DNA from: Acidobacteriaceae bacterium
Lineage (GTDB): Bacteria > Acidobacteriota > Terriglobia > Bryobacterales > Bryobacteraceae
Length of the DNA: 64,000 bases
Direction: 5' to 3'
NCBI GenBank assembly: GCA_019233755.1
Contig: JAFAMD010000006.1
Coordinates: 62,001-126,000 of the forward strand
Shown: positions 17,715-25,235 of the stretch, piece by piece
Numbering within the stretch: position 1 is the stretch's first letter
Layout of the letters: the number at the start of each line of letters is the position of its first letter
Position numbers and translations under genes: made by a program
The notes under the pieces: generated by a model
Seen by the model: only the letters and a program-made list of their open reading frames with translations
Told to the model about the DNA's origin: nothing
The model's database searches: none

Positions 17715-18707
17715 ATGACCCGAGGACAAACGGCCGCGCTTGCGGCAGCAACAGCTCTCTTTGCAGCCATTCTCCTCGGGGTGTTGCTAACCACTCGCCG
17801 GCCATATGGCACCCAACGCATCGCTTTGGAAGGAGCCGTGATCAGGCAGGACATCGACCCCCGGGGCCGGATGCCGATTGCGGGTGCAGAAATCACCGCC
17901 ACAAGCGGTCAGGCAACAGAGCGGGTCAAGTCAGATGCGTCGGGCTCTTTTCAACTGACACTAAACGACCATGGGCAGCGGGAGACACAGGGGATCACAC
18001 TTCGGTTTCGGCATCCTGATTACAAGCCGCTCCAGGTCAGCCTCGCGGCCACAACGCAGATTTATGTTGCACACATGATGCCCGTCTCTCCTGAAGAGCG
18101 GATACAGCCAAGCGCAACGGAAGTGGCGATCTCGAACGTGCGCGTCAGGTATTCAATGAAGACGACGACAAGAGTGAGCGTCGGAAGTCTTGCGAAGACG
18201 TTCGCCGTATTCAACAGCGGCGGTGTCCCCTGCCGCGGCGATTTTCCCTGCTCGCCTGACGGCAAATGGAAAGCGACATCTCAGAGTGCCTCGTTCGACG
18301 CAGGAGAAGGAAACGAGTTTCGCGAAGTGCGAGTCTCGTGCATCGCAGGACCGTGTCCCTTCACGAAGGTCTCCACCGAAGGCCCCCAGGACGGCCGCAT
18401 GCTCAAAGTTGTGGCTCTCAATTGGTCAAACACGGCCACGTTTCTCGTCGAGGCCGAGGTAACCCATACCATGGTGAGTGACCTGATTCGGCACTCGATT
18501 CCAGTTCGCTTCGAAGACGCCATGAATTTCACGCTGCCGCCCACCGGGGAAGGCCCGAGCGTCGAAGCGGAGGTAAACGGAGCGGAGATCGTCTTCCCCC
18601 TCGGCCCTGAGGCCCTGCTGCCCTGGGCCGCCTGCAATGTCACAATCGACGCCGACCGTTCGAAACTCTTCCACTGTGAGTTGAAACCCGGATATCGCTT
18701 TCAATAA
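17715..18707 (+). CDS. Membrane-anchored protein with carboxypeptidase-regulatory-like domain
   Basis: The 330-residue protein has one N-terminal hydrophobic helix (about residues 8-26). A beta-sandwich of the carboxypeptidase regulatory-like type follows (about 38-110, with PIAGAEITATSGQ and SDASGSFQLTL). The C-terminal region of about 200 residues is of unknown fold and holds two Cys pairs (VPCRGDFPCS, SCIAGPCPF), which may form disulfides outside the cytoplasm. No catalytic motif is seen. It diverges from the glucoamylase-family gene with a gap of only about 40 bases, so promoters must overlap. Function unknown. Confidence 0.75.
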   Translation: MTRGQTAALAAATALFAAILLGVLLTTRRPYGTQRIALEGAVIRQDIDPRGRMPIAGAEITATSGQATERVKSDASGSFQLTLNDHGQRETQGITLRFRHPDYKPLQVSLAATTQIYVAHMMPVSPEERIQPSATEVAISNVRVRYSMKTTTRVSVGSLAKTFAVFNSGGVPCRGDFPCSPDGKWKATSQSASFDAGEGNEFREVRVSCIAGPCPFTKVSTEGPQDGRMLKVVALNWSNTATFLVEAEVTHTMVSDLIRHSIPVRFEDAMNFTLPPTGEGPSVEAEVNGAEIVFPLGPEALLPWAACNVTIDADRSKLFHCELKPGYRFQ

Positions 18708-18741
18708 CTGGCGCAAGCAACCCCTTGAAGATCCCGAGATC

Positions 18742-18750
18742 TGGTATACT
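18742..18750 (+). promoter_or_regulatory. Extended -10 promoter element upstream of phoH
   Basis: TGGTATACT forms an extended -10 (TGn plus TATACT at 18745-18750). A weak TTGAAG lies 14 bases further upstream, too close for a classical -35. A transcript from here would start near 18757, one or two bases before the ATG of a mini-ORF (18759) and about 148 bases before phoH. Confidence 0.45.
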
Positions 18751-18758
18751 CAATACGA

Positions 18759-18905
18759 ATGAGCTTCTGGCGTCCGCGCCTGTGGGTTCAACAGACCAAA
18801 ACGAGGCAACATCCAGCCTCCCGGTCTCTTACGGCCATTCCCTTCATTAGCAGCACCCCGGGCTTGAACGCCTTCCTGAGCATCACATTCTTAAATTTCC
18901 ATTGA
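18759..18905 (+). CDS. Possible 48-residue leader peptide upstream of phoH
   Basis: An ATG at 18759, 8 bases after the TATACT element, opens a frame of 48 codons whose TGA overlaps the phoH ATG in a TGATG junction. The peptide is basic at the start and hydrophobic at the end, and resembles no family I know. Because no space remains for a ribosome binding site, it would be a leaderless message translationally coupled to phoH. It may equally be a chance frame in a 148-base leader, since no protein evidence exists. Confidence 0.3.
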   Translation: MSFWRPRLWVQQTKTRQHPASRSLTAIPFISSTPGLNAFLSITFLNFH

Positions 18906-19966
18906 TGAAGTCTTGTATTCAGATAACCCGCGGCATTGAATCCCTGTTTGGGACTCGTGACGAAAACATTCGTCTGCTTGAATCTGAACTGAACCTCCGG
19001 ACGCGCCTCCTCGACGGCGACTCGCTTGAGTTGGAAGGCGAGGAATCACAGGTGCGGCGCGCGGAGCGTATCCTCGAGGACTATTCCGATCTTGTCCACG
19101 AAGGGCACGTCTTCAATAACGGCGACCTCAACAGCTACATGCGGGTCGTCACCGCCGATCCTAACGTCTCGCTCCGCCGCCTCGTCGAAAGCGGCAAGTC
19201 GCGCACGTTCGGGAAGAAAGTGCTTGCCCCCAAGACGGTAAACCAGCGCCGCTACGTCGATGCTATCGAACACCACGATCTCTGCTTCGGCGTCGGCCCG
19301 GCCGGCACCGGCAAAACCTATCTCGCCGTCGCCATGGCGGTTGCGGCCTACCTGAATAAGAGAGTCAGCCGCATCGTCCTGACTCGCCCCGCCGTCGAGG
19401 CCGGCGAACACCTCGGCTTCCTGCCCGGCACGCTGCAGCAGAAAATAGACCCTTACCTTCGTCCCCTCTATGACGCGCTATTCGACATGATGGACTCCGA
19501 AAAGGTGGAGAAGCTGGTCGAACGTAACGTCATTGAAATTGCTCCGCTCGCCTTCATGCGCGGCCGCACTTTGAATGATTGCTTCATCATCCTCGACGAA
19601 GCGCAAAACACTACCAGCGAGCAGATGAAGATGGTTCTCACGCGCCAGGGCTTCAATTCGAAAATGGTCGTCACCGGCGACCAGACCCAGATCGATCTTC
19701 CCTCCGGCAAGAAGAGCGGTCTGTTAAACGCGATCGAGGTGCTGAAAGGCGTCGAAGGAATTGCCTTCGTGAATTTTGACGACAAAGACGTTGTGCGGCA
19801 CTCCCTTGTCCAGCGCATCGTCAAAGCCTACGATCGCTATAACGAATTGATCGGCGCGGGTCGCCAGCTCGCGCTCAAGCTGGGCAACGACGTCCCGCAG
19901 GAAGTACCGGCCGAGCCGCCGGCGAACACTGCCGTCGTCATCCCGGAAGTCCCGTCGCTCACATAG
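18905..19966 (+). CDS. phoH: PhoH family ATPase/RNA helicase-like protein
   Basis: The 353-residue protein has an N-terminal KH-like part (to about residue 110) and a PhoH ATPase domain with Walker A GPAGTGKTYLA and Walker B ILDEAQN, followed by the VTGDQTQIDLP motif. PhoH/YbeZ proteins are ATP-binding partners of YbeY in RNA metabolism. The start is ATG 18905 (a TTG directly before it is in frame). It leads the widely conserved order phoH-ybeY-corC-era. The TGATG overlap with the mini-ORF suggests coupled translation if that peptide is made. Confidence 0.95.
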   Translation: MKSCIQITRGIESLFGTRDENIRLLESELNLRTRLLDGDSLELEGEESQVRRAERILEDYSDLVHEGHVFNNGDLNSYMRVVTADPNVSLRRLVESGKSRTFGKKVLAPKTVNQRRYVDAIEHHDLCFGVGPAGTGKTYLAVAMAVAAYLNKRVSRIVLTRPAVEAGEHLGFLPGTLQQKIDPYLRPLYDALFDMMDSEKVEKLVERNVIEIAPLAFMRGRTLNDCFIILDEAQNTTSEQMKMVLTRQGFNSKMVVTGDQTQIDLPSGKKSGLLNAIEVLKGVEGIAFVNFDDKDVVRHSLVQRIVKAYDRYNELIGAGRQLALKLGNDVPQEVPAEPPANTAVVIPEVPSLT

Positions 19967-19972
19967 CAACCT

Positions 19973-20473
19973 ATGTCGCCCGATGGCAGTACTGTGCTCT
20001 TCCGAGCACTTCCCCCCGATCTCAAGTTTGCAACTGCGGACAAACGCATCCTGCAGCAGTTTGCCCGCGCCCTCGCTAAGCGTATTGCCGGTGATCGTGC
20101 TTTCACCTGTCTCGTCACGAACGACCGCGAGCTGCATCGCCTGAATCGCCAGTTCCTTGGTCACGATTACGCCACCGACGTTCTCTCGTTCCCGGCCGGC
20201 GAATCGAACGGTAACCTCGGCGAATTGGCGATCTCGATCGAGCGTGCCGAGGTGCAGGCCTCTGAATTCGGACACAGCCGCCTCGACGAGGTGCGCATCC
20301 TGATGCTGCATGGCCTGTTGCACCTCATCGGCCTGGACCATGAGAAGGATCGCGGTGAAATGGCCCGCGCCGAGCGCAAGTGGCGCGCCGCCTTCGGCCT
20401 CCCGGTCAGCTTGATTGCGCGTTCCCGATCCGGCGGGCGCGGCCGCGCCCGCGAGAGAACGGTGCAGCCATGA
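19973..20473 (+). CDS. ybeY: Endoribonuclease YbeY
   Basis: The 166-residue protein carries the zinc-binding signature HGLLHLIGLDH (HGxxHLxGxDH) near residues 103-113 and the upstream NRQFLGHDYATDVLSFP motif, both diagnostic of YbeY. This single-strand endoribonuclease takes part in 16S rRNA 3' maturation and ribosome quality control. It starts 6 bases after phoH and its stop overlaps the corC start by ATGA. The C-terminal tail is unusually Arg/Gly-rich (RSRSGGRGRARER), longer than typical, and may add nucleic-acid affinity. Confidence 0.95.
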   Translation: MSPDGSTVLFRALPPDLKFATADKRILQQFARALAKRIAGDRAFTCLVTNDRELHRLNRQFLGHDYATDVLSFPAGESNGNLGELAISIERAEVQASEFGHSRLDEVRILMLHGLLHLIGLDHEKDRGEMARAERKWRAAFGLPVSLIARSRSGGRGRARERTVQP

Positions 20474-21744
20474 CCTTTTTGTGCCTGGCTGCGGCTTTGT
20501 TTCTCACGGTGCTACTGTGCTTCGTCTCCTACGTTCAGTTGCTCTATCTCGAATCGCTGCGCCTCATTCGGCGCGAGGTTCCAGCCCTCGAGTTCTTTCG
20601 CGAGACTCTCGCCGGAAAAATCGGCCTCGACACCGAACAGGGCTCACTTGCGTTCTCGCTGATTAAACACGCCGCTCTGTGCTTTACCGGAATTTTCTAT
20701 TTCTGCGCCTGCGTGCGCGCCGCCGCTCCGCATTGGCAGAGCCTGCTCGAAGGCATCCTCGCGTCGTTGCTCTCGATGCTAGTCTCTACTTACTTTGTCC
20801 CGGCCTTCCTGCATCGGCGCACGAAGAGCGAATGGATGCTCAAGCTGGTGCCGCTCATCCGCCTGTTGGCGGCCATCGCCTTTCCGCTCGCCGCGCTCGT
20901 CCGCATGTTCCAATCCATTCTCGAGTTGGACACCACCGGCAAACGCGAGGCCACTCCGCCGGACTCGGTGGAGCATATTGAGGCTCTGATCACCGCTGGC
21001 GCGGAAGAAGGCATTCTCGAAGAGCAGGACCGCAAGCTGATCCATTCCGTCGTCGCCTTCGGCGACAAAAGCGTCCGCGAAGTGATGACGCCCCGCCCCA
21101 ACATCGTCGCAATCGCTGCCGGCAAGTCGCTGGAGGATCTTCGCCAGCTCGTCATTCACGAGCAGTATTCGCGCATCCCCGTATACCAGGACACGATCGA
21201 CAACATCATCGGCTTCGTTCATGCCCGTGACATGTTCGAACTCAGCGATGAAGAGCGGCAATCGAAGCCGCTCGCTGACCTCATCCGGCCCATCCCGATC
21301 GTTCCCGAAACCAAGCCGGTAGCGGGTCTGCTGCGCGACATGCAGCACGACGGCTCCCATATGGTCATCGTGGTGGATGAGTACGGCAACACGGCCGGTC
21401 TCGCCACTATGGAAGATCTTGTCGAAGAAATCCTGGGCGAAATCCGCGATGAACACGAGCCGGAGCGCGATGTCCGCCAAGAAGCCGATCAAGTGTTCAT
21501 TGCGCCGGGCAGCCTGGACGTGGATCGCCTGCAGGATCTGCTCAACTTCCGGCCCGAAGAAGACACCGAGTCCACCACTATCGGCGGCCTCGTCACCGAA
21601 TGGCTCGGGCACGTCCCCCAGGTGGGTGAATCTATCGAGCGCGGTGGCATCCGCATAGAGATCCTGGCCGGCAGCGAACGCCGCGTTGACCAGGTGCGCA
21701 TCTCGCGCGTCCCGACCCCGTCCGCCGTTGGAGCAAACTCATAA
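20470..21744 (+). CDS. CorC/HlyC (CNNM-like) transporter with CBS pair
   Basis: The 424-residue protein has about four N-terminal hydrophobic segments (CNNM/DUF21-like transmembrane region, to about residue 150), two CBS domains (starting at VREVMTPRPNIVAI and ending near MEDLVEEILGEI) and a C-terminal CorC_HlyC domain. Family members act in magnesium/cobalt efflux or sodium-magnesium exchange. The frame is open from 20380, but ATG 20470 is chosen because it overlaps the ybeY stop by ATGA and begins with a membrane helix. It is translationally coupled to era by TAATG. Confidence 0.9.
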   Translation: MTFLCLAAALFLTVLLCFVSYVQLLYLESLRLIRREVPALEFFRETLAGKIGLDTEQGSLAFSLIKHAALCFTGIFYFCACVRAAAPHWQSLLEGILASLLSMLVSTYFVPAFLHRRTKSEWMLKLVPLIRLLAAIAFPLAALVRMFQSILELDTTGKREATPPDSVEHIEALITAGAEEGILEEQDRKLIHSVVAFGDKSVREVMTPRPNIVAIAAGKSLEDLRQLVIHEQYSRIPVYQDTIDNIIGFVHARDMFELSDEERQSKPLADLIRPIPIVPETKPVAGLLRDMQHDGSHMVIVVDEYGNTAGLATMEDLVEEILGEIRDEHEPERDVRQEADQVFIAPGSLDVDRLQDLLNFRPEEDTESTTIGGLVTEWLGHVPQVGESIERGGIRIEILAGSERRVDQVRISRVPTPSAVGANS

Positions 21745-22658
21745 TGGCCGTGCATCGCGCCGGTTTTGTTTCTATTGCAGGCCGGCCCAATGCCGGCAAG
21801 TCCACTCTGCTGAATGCGCTCATCGGCGAGAAACTCGCCATCACCGCCCCGCAGGCTCAAACCACGCGTACTTCTATCCAGGGCGTTCTGACGACGCCCG
21901 ATGCGCAAATCGTGTTCCTCGATACGCCGGGCATCCACAAATCCGACACGCTGTTCAACCGCCGCATGATGAGCACCGTGCGCGGCGCGCTGGAAGACCG
22001 CGATTTGGTCCTCTACCTTGCCGACGTCACGAAGCCGGTCACGGAAGAGGACGAACACGCTGTGAGCGCACTGAACAAATCAGCGCCGGCAGTTCTCGTC
22101 TTGAACAAGATCGATCGCATGGAGGACAAGCGGCAGATGCTTCCTCTGATTCAGCGCTACCAGGAACTGTTCCCCTGGGTGGCTTCCGTTCCTGTTTCCG
22201 CGCGCCGGGCGGATGGCCTCGACGAACTGAAACGCGTCATCACCGCGCACCTGCCGGAAGGTCCCGCACTCTTTCCGGAAGATTACCTCACCGACCAGCC
22301 CATGCGTTTCCTTGCGGCCGAAATTATCCGCGAGCGCATCCTGCATGCCACGCATGAAGAGGTCCCGCACGCCGTTGCTGTCTTGATTGACACATGGGAA
22401 GAATCGCCGCGTCTCGTCAGGATTGCCGCCACCATCCACGTCGAACGCCCCGGCCAGAAGACCATCCTGATCGGAGCCAAGGGCCAGATGCTGAAGAAGA
22501 TCGGCTCCGAAGCGCGCCAGGAGCTCGAACGCCTGCTCGATCGTAAAGTCTTCCTCTCTCTCTTCGTGAAGGTCAAGCCAAACTGGCGTGAAGATCCCGA
22601 ATTTTTGAAGGCTATCGATTACCGCGCCATGGTAGGTTCAGAAGATAGCCCCAAATGA
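21744..22658 (+). CDS. era: GTPase Era
   Basis: The 304-residue protein has all G motifs: G1 GRPNAGKST, switch I TTRTSIQG, G3 DTPG, G4 NKID and G5 SARRADG. A C-terminal KH domain contains the ILIGAKGQMLKKIG loop. Era binds the 3' end of 16S rRNA and assists 30S maturation, which fits linkage with ybeY and phoH. Start and previous stop overlap by one base (TAATG), and its stop overlaps the BON gene by ATGA. Confidence 0.97.
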   Translation: MAVHRAGFVSIAGRPNAGKSTLLNALIGEKLAITAPQAQTTRTSIQGVLTTPDAQIVFLDTPGIHKSDTLFNRRMMSTVRGALEDRDLVLYLADVTKPVTEEDEHAVSALNKSAPAVLVLNKIDRMEDKRQMLPLIQRYQELFPWVASVPVSARRADGLDELKRVITAHLPEGPALFPEDYLTDQPMRFLAAEIIRERILHATHEEVPHAVAVLIDTWEESPRLVRIAATIHVERPGQKTILIGAKGQMLKKIGSEARQELERLLDRKVFLSLFVKVKPNWREDPEFLKAIDYRAMVGSEDSPK

Positions 22659-22957
22659 AACGTTTTGCAGCAGTTCTTCTCCTGCTTGTTGGCTCCTCTA
22701 CGCAGCCGATTCTCGCGCAAAGCCAGAAGCAGCCCGCTACTGATGACCGCATCAGTGACCAGGTTCGCATGAAACTGGCCACCGACGCCGAGGTAAAAGG
22801 CGGTGCCCTCGACGTGACCGTCAAAGATGGGGCTGTAACCATCAAGGGCCGGGTCGATACCGAGAAAGGTAAGAGTCGCGCCACCAAACTGGCCAAGAAG
22901 GTCAAAGGCGTAAAATCGGTCGACAACGAACTGCAGGTCGGGCCGCCCACCGCCTAG
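22655..22957 (+). CDS. Secreted single BON-domain protein
   Basis: The 100-residue product has a signal peptide (MKRF, hydrophobic core, cleavage near ILAQ at residue 22) and one BON domain (residues about 30-95) with the typical GGALDVTVKDGAVTIKGRV strand pattern and a Lys-rich end. BON domains bind phospholipids and occur in periplasmic stress proteins such as OsmY. It is the last gene of the phoH-era operon, overlapping era by 4 bases. The role is probably at the envelope; no enzyme motif is present. Confidence 0.88.
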   Translation: MKRFAAVLLLLVGSSTQPILAQSQKQPATDDRISDQVRMKLATDAEVKGGALDVTVKDGAVTIKGRVDTEKGKSRATKLAKKVKGVKSVDNELQVGPPTA

Positions 22958-23011
22958 CCACTGGAATCCTGGTACCGTTGCGTGTTCGTTCGCAATCTGC
23001 TCAACTATTAA

Positions 23012-23084
23012 GCGAAGGCGTTGGAGTTCGCCTATAACCGCTCCGCCCAGGGCCCACCCAGGGGAGAAGATGACTCCTACTCAC
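23012..23084 (+). ncRNA. Fluoride riboswitch (crcB motif) aptamer
   Basis: GGCG (23017-23020) pairs with CGCC (23029-23032) around the loop TTGGAGTT. A TATAACCGC linker leads to a stem CTCC/GGAG (23041-23044 with 23063-23066), followed by GATGACTCCTAC (23069-23080). The loop bases GGAGT (23023-23027) are complementary to ACTCC (23073-23077), the diagnostic fluoride-aptamer pseudoknot. This matches the crcB consensus closely. Downstream genes are a pyrophosphatase and the fluoride channel CrcB, the classical targets. Switching in other species can act on termination or on translation. Confidence 0.9.
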
Positions 23085-23175
23085 ACCGGCATTGGAAGAA
23101 GTGTGCAGTGGGATCAACTTATCAACTCGTTGCATCAGCCGCTGCCGGTGACAGCCACTGCACTTTGATGGAGGG
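23084..23175 (+). promoter_or_regulatory. Candidate expression platform of the fluoride riboswitch
   Basis: Two helices that cannot form together follow the aptamer. CACCGGC (23084-23090) pairs with GCCGGTG (23144-23150), and GTGCAGTGG (23103-23111) pairs with CCACTGCAC (23155-23163). The second stem is followed by TTTG and ends 5 bases before the ribosome binding site GGAGGG (23170-23175, with ATG at 23181). This is the expected shape of an on/off switch, either by weak termination or by masking initiation. The assignment is from base complementarity only. Confidence 0.45.
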
Positions 23176-23180
23176 CTCGT

Positions 23181-23729
23181 ATGCAGACGTTCTATGAACC
23201 TGATCCCGGAGCCGAGTCGCCTCAGACCGTTCGGATGGCAGTCGAAATTCCGAGAGACTCGAGCAATAAGTATGAGTACGACCCGTCGCTCGGGCTGTTC
23301 CGGCTCAGTCGCGCGCTGTACTCTCCGATGCATTACCCGGGAGATTATGGATTCATTCCCGGCACAGTAGCTGACGACCATGAACCGCTCGACGTGCTCT
23401 GCCTGGTAACGACCGCCAGTTTCACCGGGTGTCTGATATTAGTGCGCCCTGTGGCTGTGCTGTGCATGTTGGATGGGCCTGAGGTCGACCACAAAATTCT
23501 CACGGTTCCCGCGCGCGACCCCAGATGCGAGCAGATGCACTGCCTTGCCGATGTCGAGCCGCACGTCCGCCGCGAACTCGAGCACTTCTTTGAAATCTAC
23601 AAGGAGCTGGAAGGGCGAACGATGCAGACCTGCGGTTGGCGGGAACGGGAAGACGCTTACAGCGTTATTACTGCAAGCCGCACTCGATACCTCAACTCGT
23701 CAAAAAGCAAAGCAGCCGCCGCCCGATGA
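23181..23729 (+). CDS. ppa: Inorganic pyrophosphatase, family I (soluble), with a catalytic Asp-to-Glu change
   Basis: The 182-residue protein aligns over its length with family I PPases, which hydrolyse pyrophosphate to phosphate in the cytoplasm. The E. coli Lys29, Glu31, Arg43, Tyr51, Tyr55, Asp65, Asp70, Asp97, Asp102, Lys104, Tyr141 and Lys142 equivalents are all visible (here Asp66, Asp71, Asp98, Asp103 and Lys105 among them). The equivalent of Asp67, which activates the attacking water, is Glu68 (sequence DDHEPLD). The gene lies behind a fluoride riboswitch and overlaps crcB by ATGA. PPase is a main fluoride target, so it is probably a fluoride-stress PPase. A second, housekeeping copy elsewhere is possible. 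Confidence 0.92.
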   Translation: MQTFYEPDPGAESPQTVRMAVEIPRDSSNKYEYDPSLGLFRLSRALYSPMHYPGDYGFIPGTVADDHEPLDVLCLVTTASFTGCLILVRPVAVLCMLDGPEVDHKILTVPARDPRCEQMHCLADVEPHVRRELEHFFEIYKELEGRTMQTCGWREREDAYSVITASRTRYLNSSKSKAAAAR

Positions 23730-24106
23730 GTAAGTATCTTGTCGTGATGCTGGGCGGGGCTGTCGGCGCCGTTTCCCGTTTCCTCCTTGGTTCCGCAATT
23801 ATGAGGATTTACTCCACGGCATTTCCGCTGGGAACGTTCGTCATTAACGTGACGGGGTCGTTTCTGATCGGAGTACTCATGACGCTATTCCTGAACCGTC
23901 CCGGCATTCATTCAAACTGGCGGTTGTTCCTGGTAACGGGAATACTCGGTGGGTATACAACCTTCTCGAGCTTTGAATGGGAGACTCTGGCCGCCCTTCG
24001 CAACGGAGCAGCATCCGTGGCCGTTGTTTACGTGGCGGCGAGCGCCGCCTTGGGTTTGGCCGGAGCGTGGCTCGGATCGGTCATAGCAGGCCGCCTGTGG
24101 CCATAG
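23726..24106 (+). CDS. crcB: Fluoride ion channel/exporter FluC (CrcB)
   Basis: The 126-residue membrane protein has four predicted helices and the family motifs GGAVGAVSRF, GTFVINVTGSFLIG with its Asn in helix 2, and GILGGYTTFSSFEWE with the TTFS segment that lines the fluoride pore. FluC proteins form dual-topology dimers that let fluoride leave the cell. The start ATG 23726 overlaps the pyrophosphatase stop by ATGA; the frame upstream is open but has no homology. It belongs to the riboswitch-controlled operon and ends 19 bases before the convergent DUF190 gene. Confidence 0.95.
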   Translation: MSKYLVVMLGGAVGAVSRFLLGSAIMRIYSTAFPLGTFVINVTGSFLIGVLMTLFLNRPGIHSNWRLFLVTGILGGYTTFSSFEWETLAALRNGAASVAVVYVAASAALGLAGAWLGSVIAGRLWP

Positions 24107-24124
24107 TAGCTGACTCACCCACTG

Positions 24125-24466
24125 TCACGGCAAGACCGTACGCTTCCCCTTCGATATGGAAGTTACTTCAACGTCAGTAATCGCGATTGCGCCACTGCTC
24201 ATCATGCTCTCGAGCACAGGCAATATCTCCCTGGCCTTCTCCGGCCTCTCAACGATCATGATGACGATCGGCTGGTCGGCTTTAAGCAAATGGGCATGGT
24301 GCAGCTCTGCAGATTCGCCATATCCTTCCAGCGCGCGAAAAACGGTTACTCCCGCCACCTGCAGTCCCCGGCAGCGATCCACAATCGCTTCATACAGCGG
24401 TTTGCCACTCCATCGATCGTGCTCATTGACATGAAGCCGGAGTAACTTACCTGGCTGGCTGTTCAT
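24125..24466 (-). CDS. DUF190 protein (single domain)
   Basis: The 113-residue cytoplasmic protein is one DUF190 domain: KLLRLHVNEHDRW, PLYEAIVDRCR, GVTVFRALEGYG, IVIMIVERPEKA and a terminal AIAITDVEV. DUF190 folds resemble PII/ferredoxin-like signalling domains and the genes are often found next to crcB; the molecular role is not established. Start ATG 24466 has GAGAGG 10 bases upstream. It begins 14 bases after the tandem DUF190 gene, so both are one operon, convergent with ppa-crcB. The link to fluoride is from context. Confidence 0.88.
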   Translation of the reverse strand: MNSQPGKLLRLHVNEHDRWSGKPLYEAIVDRCRGLQVAGVTVFRALEGYGESAELHHAHLLKADQPIVIMIVERPEKAREILPVLESMMSSGAIAITDVEVTSISKGKRTVLP

Positions 24467-24479
24467 TGGATACAACCTC

Positions 24480-25193
24480 TCACGAGGCCGAAATTTCGCG
24501 CGCAATGTGGTGCAGTTCGACGTCTGAAGTGACAATGATCCCGTCCTGCATCATGTCTGCCACCACCTGAACCAGCTCGTTCGCCCGATCCGGCTTCTCG
24601 ACTACGGAAATCATAATGGGCAGGTCGTGTGAAAGATGAAACAGACCAGCCTTGTGCGTGTGTCCCTTGGCGCCGTATCCAAGGATGCCTCGATAGACCG
24701 TTGCGCCCTCGAATTCCATCATCCGGAGTTTTTTGACGATCGCCTCATAGAGCGGTTCATCGTTGCACCTGTCCGACTCGCCCAAATAAATACGCACCAT
24801 TTTCGCCGCCCTGCTGACAATTTTCTTGGGCGCAGTTGATTCCGGGAGCTTGGACTTCTTCGCCTTGGCCACTGATTTTACGATCGTCAGGTCCTGGACT
24901 GCGATCAGCCCGTCTGTCACCATCTCGTAGAGAGTCGGCAGCAACTCGTCTGCGCGCTCCTTCGTTTCGATGAACTCGATGCGAACCGGACAGTGTTCGG
25001 CAATGTATTCGGATTGCGGGTTGTGAATCTGCTCGTGACTGCCGAACCCGGCGTCCGCGCGAAAAACCGTTGCACCCGCGACGTGCTTGTGACGCAGATA
25101 CCCCAGGATCGCAGACCAAAGAGGTTCCATATGGGTTCGCGTGTCCTGATTGACATAGATCGTGATTTTCTTGGCGCTACCCGTGGGGAGCAT
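24480..25193 (-). CDS. Tandem DUF190 protein (two domains)
   Basis: The 237-residue protein contains two DUF190 domains, about residues 7-107 and 129-232, joined by a Lys/Ser/Pro linker (KAKKSKLPESTAPKK). Both copies keep the order ITIYV/VRIYL, PLWSAIL/PLYEAIV, AGATVFRADAGFG/EGATVYRGILGYG, a central His, and the FIETKERADELL/VVEKPDRANELV segment. The copies are diverged, so the fusion is old. ATG start with AAGGAGG 9 bases upstream. Its leader (25236-25294) resembles a fluoride aptamer. I infer it senses or buffers something in the fluoride response, or works with CrcB. Confidence 0.88.
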   Translation of the reverse strand: MLPTGSAKKITIYVNQDTRTHMEPLWSAILGYLRHKHVAGATVFRADAGFGSHEQIHNPQSEYIAEHCPVRIEFIETKERADELLPTLYEMVTDGLIAVQDLTIVKSVAKAKKSKLPESTAPKKIVSRAAKMVRIYLGESDRCNDEPLYEAIVKKLRMMEFEGATVYRGILGYGAKGHTHKAGLFHLSHDLPIMISVVEKPDRANELVQVVADMMQDGIIVTSDVELHHIAREISAS

Positions 25194-25235
25194 GTAGCCG
25201 AACCTCCTTCGATAACACGTAATGGCCCTGCTTTT

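Noticed and set aside
17675..17902. N-terminal extension of the glucoamylase-family protein upstream of GTG 17674
   Set aside because: It would overlap the divergent gene that starts at 17715, lacks homology, and would bury the twin-arginine signal.
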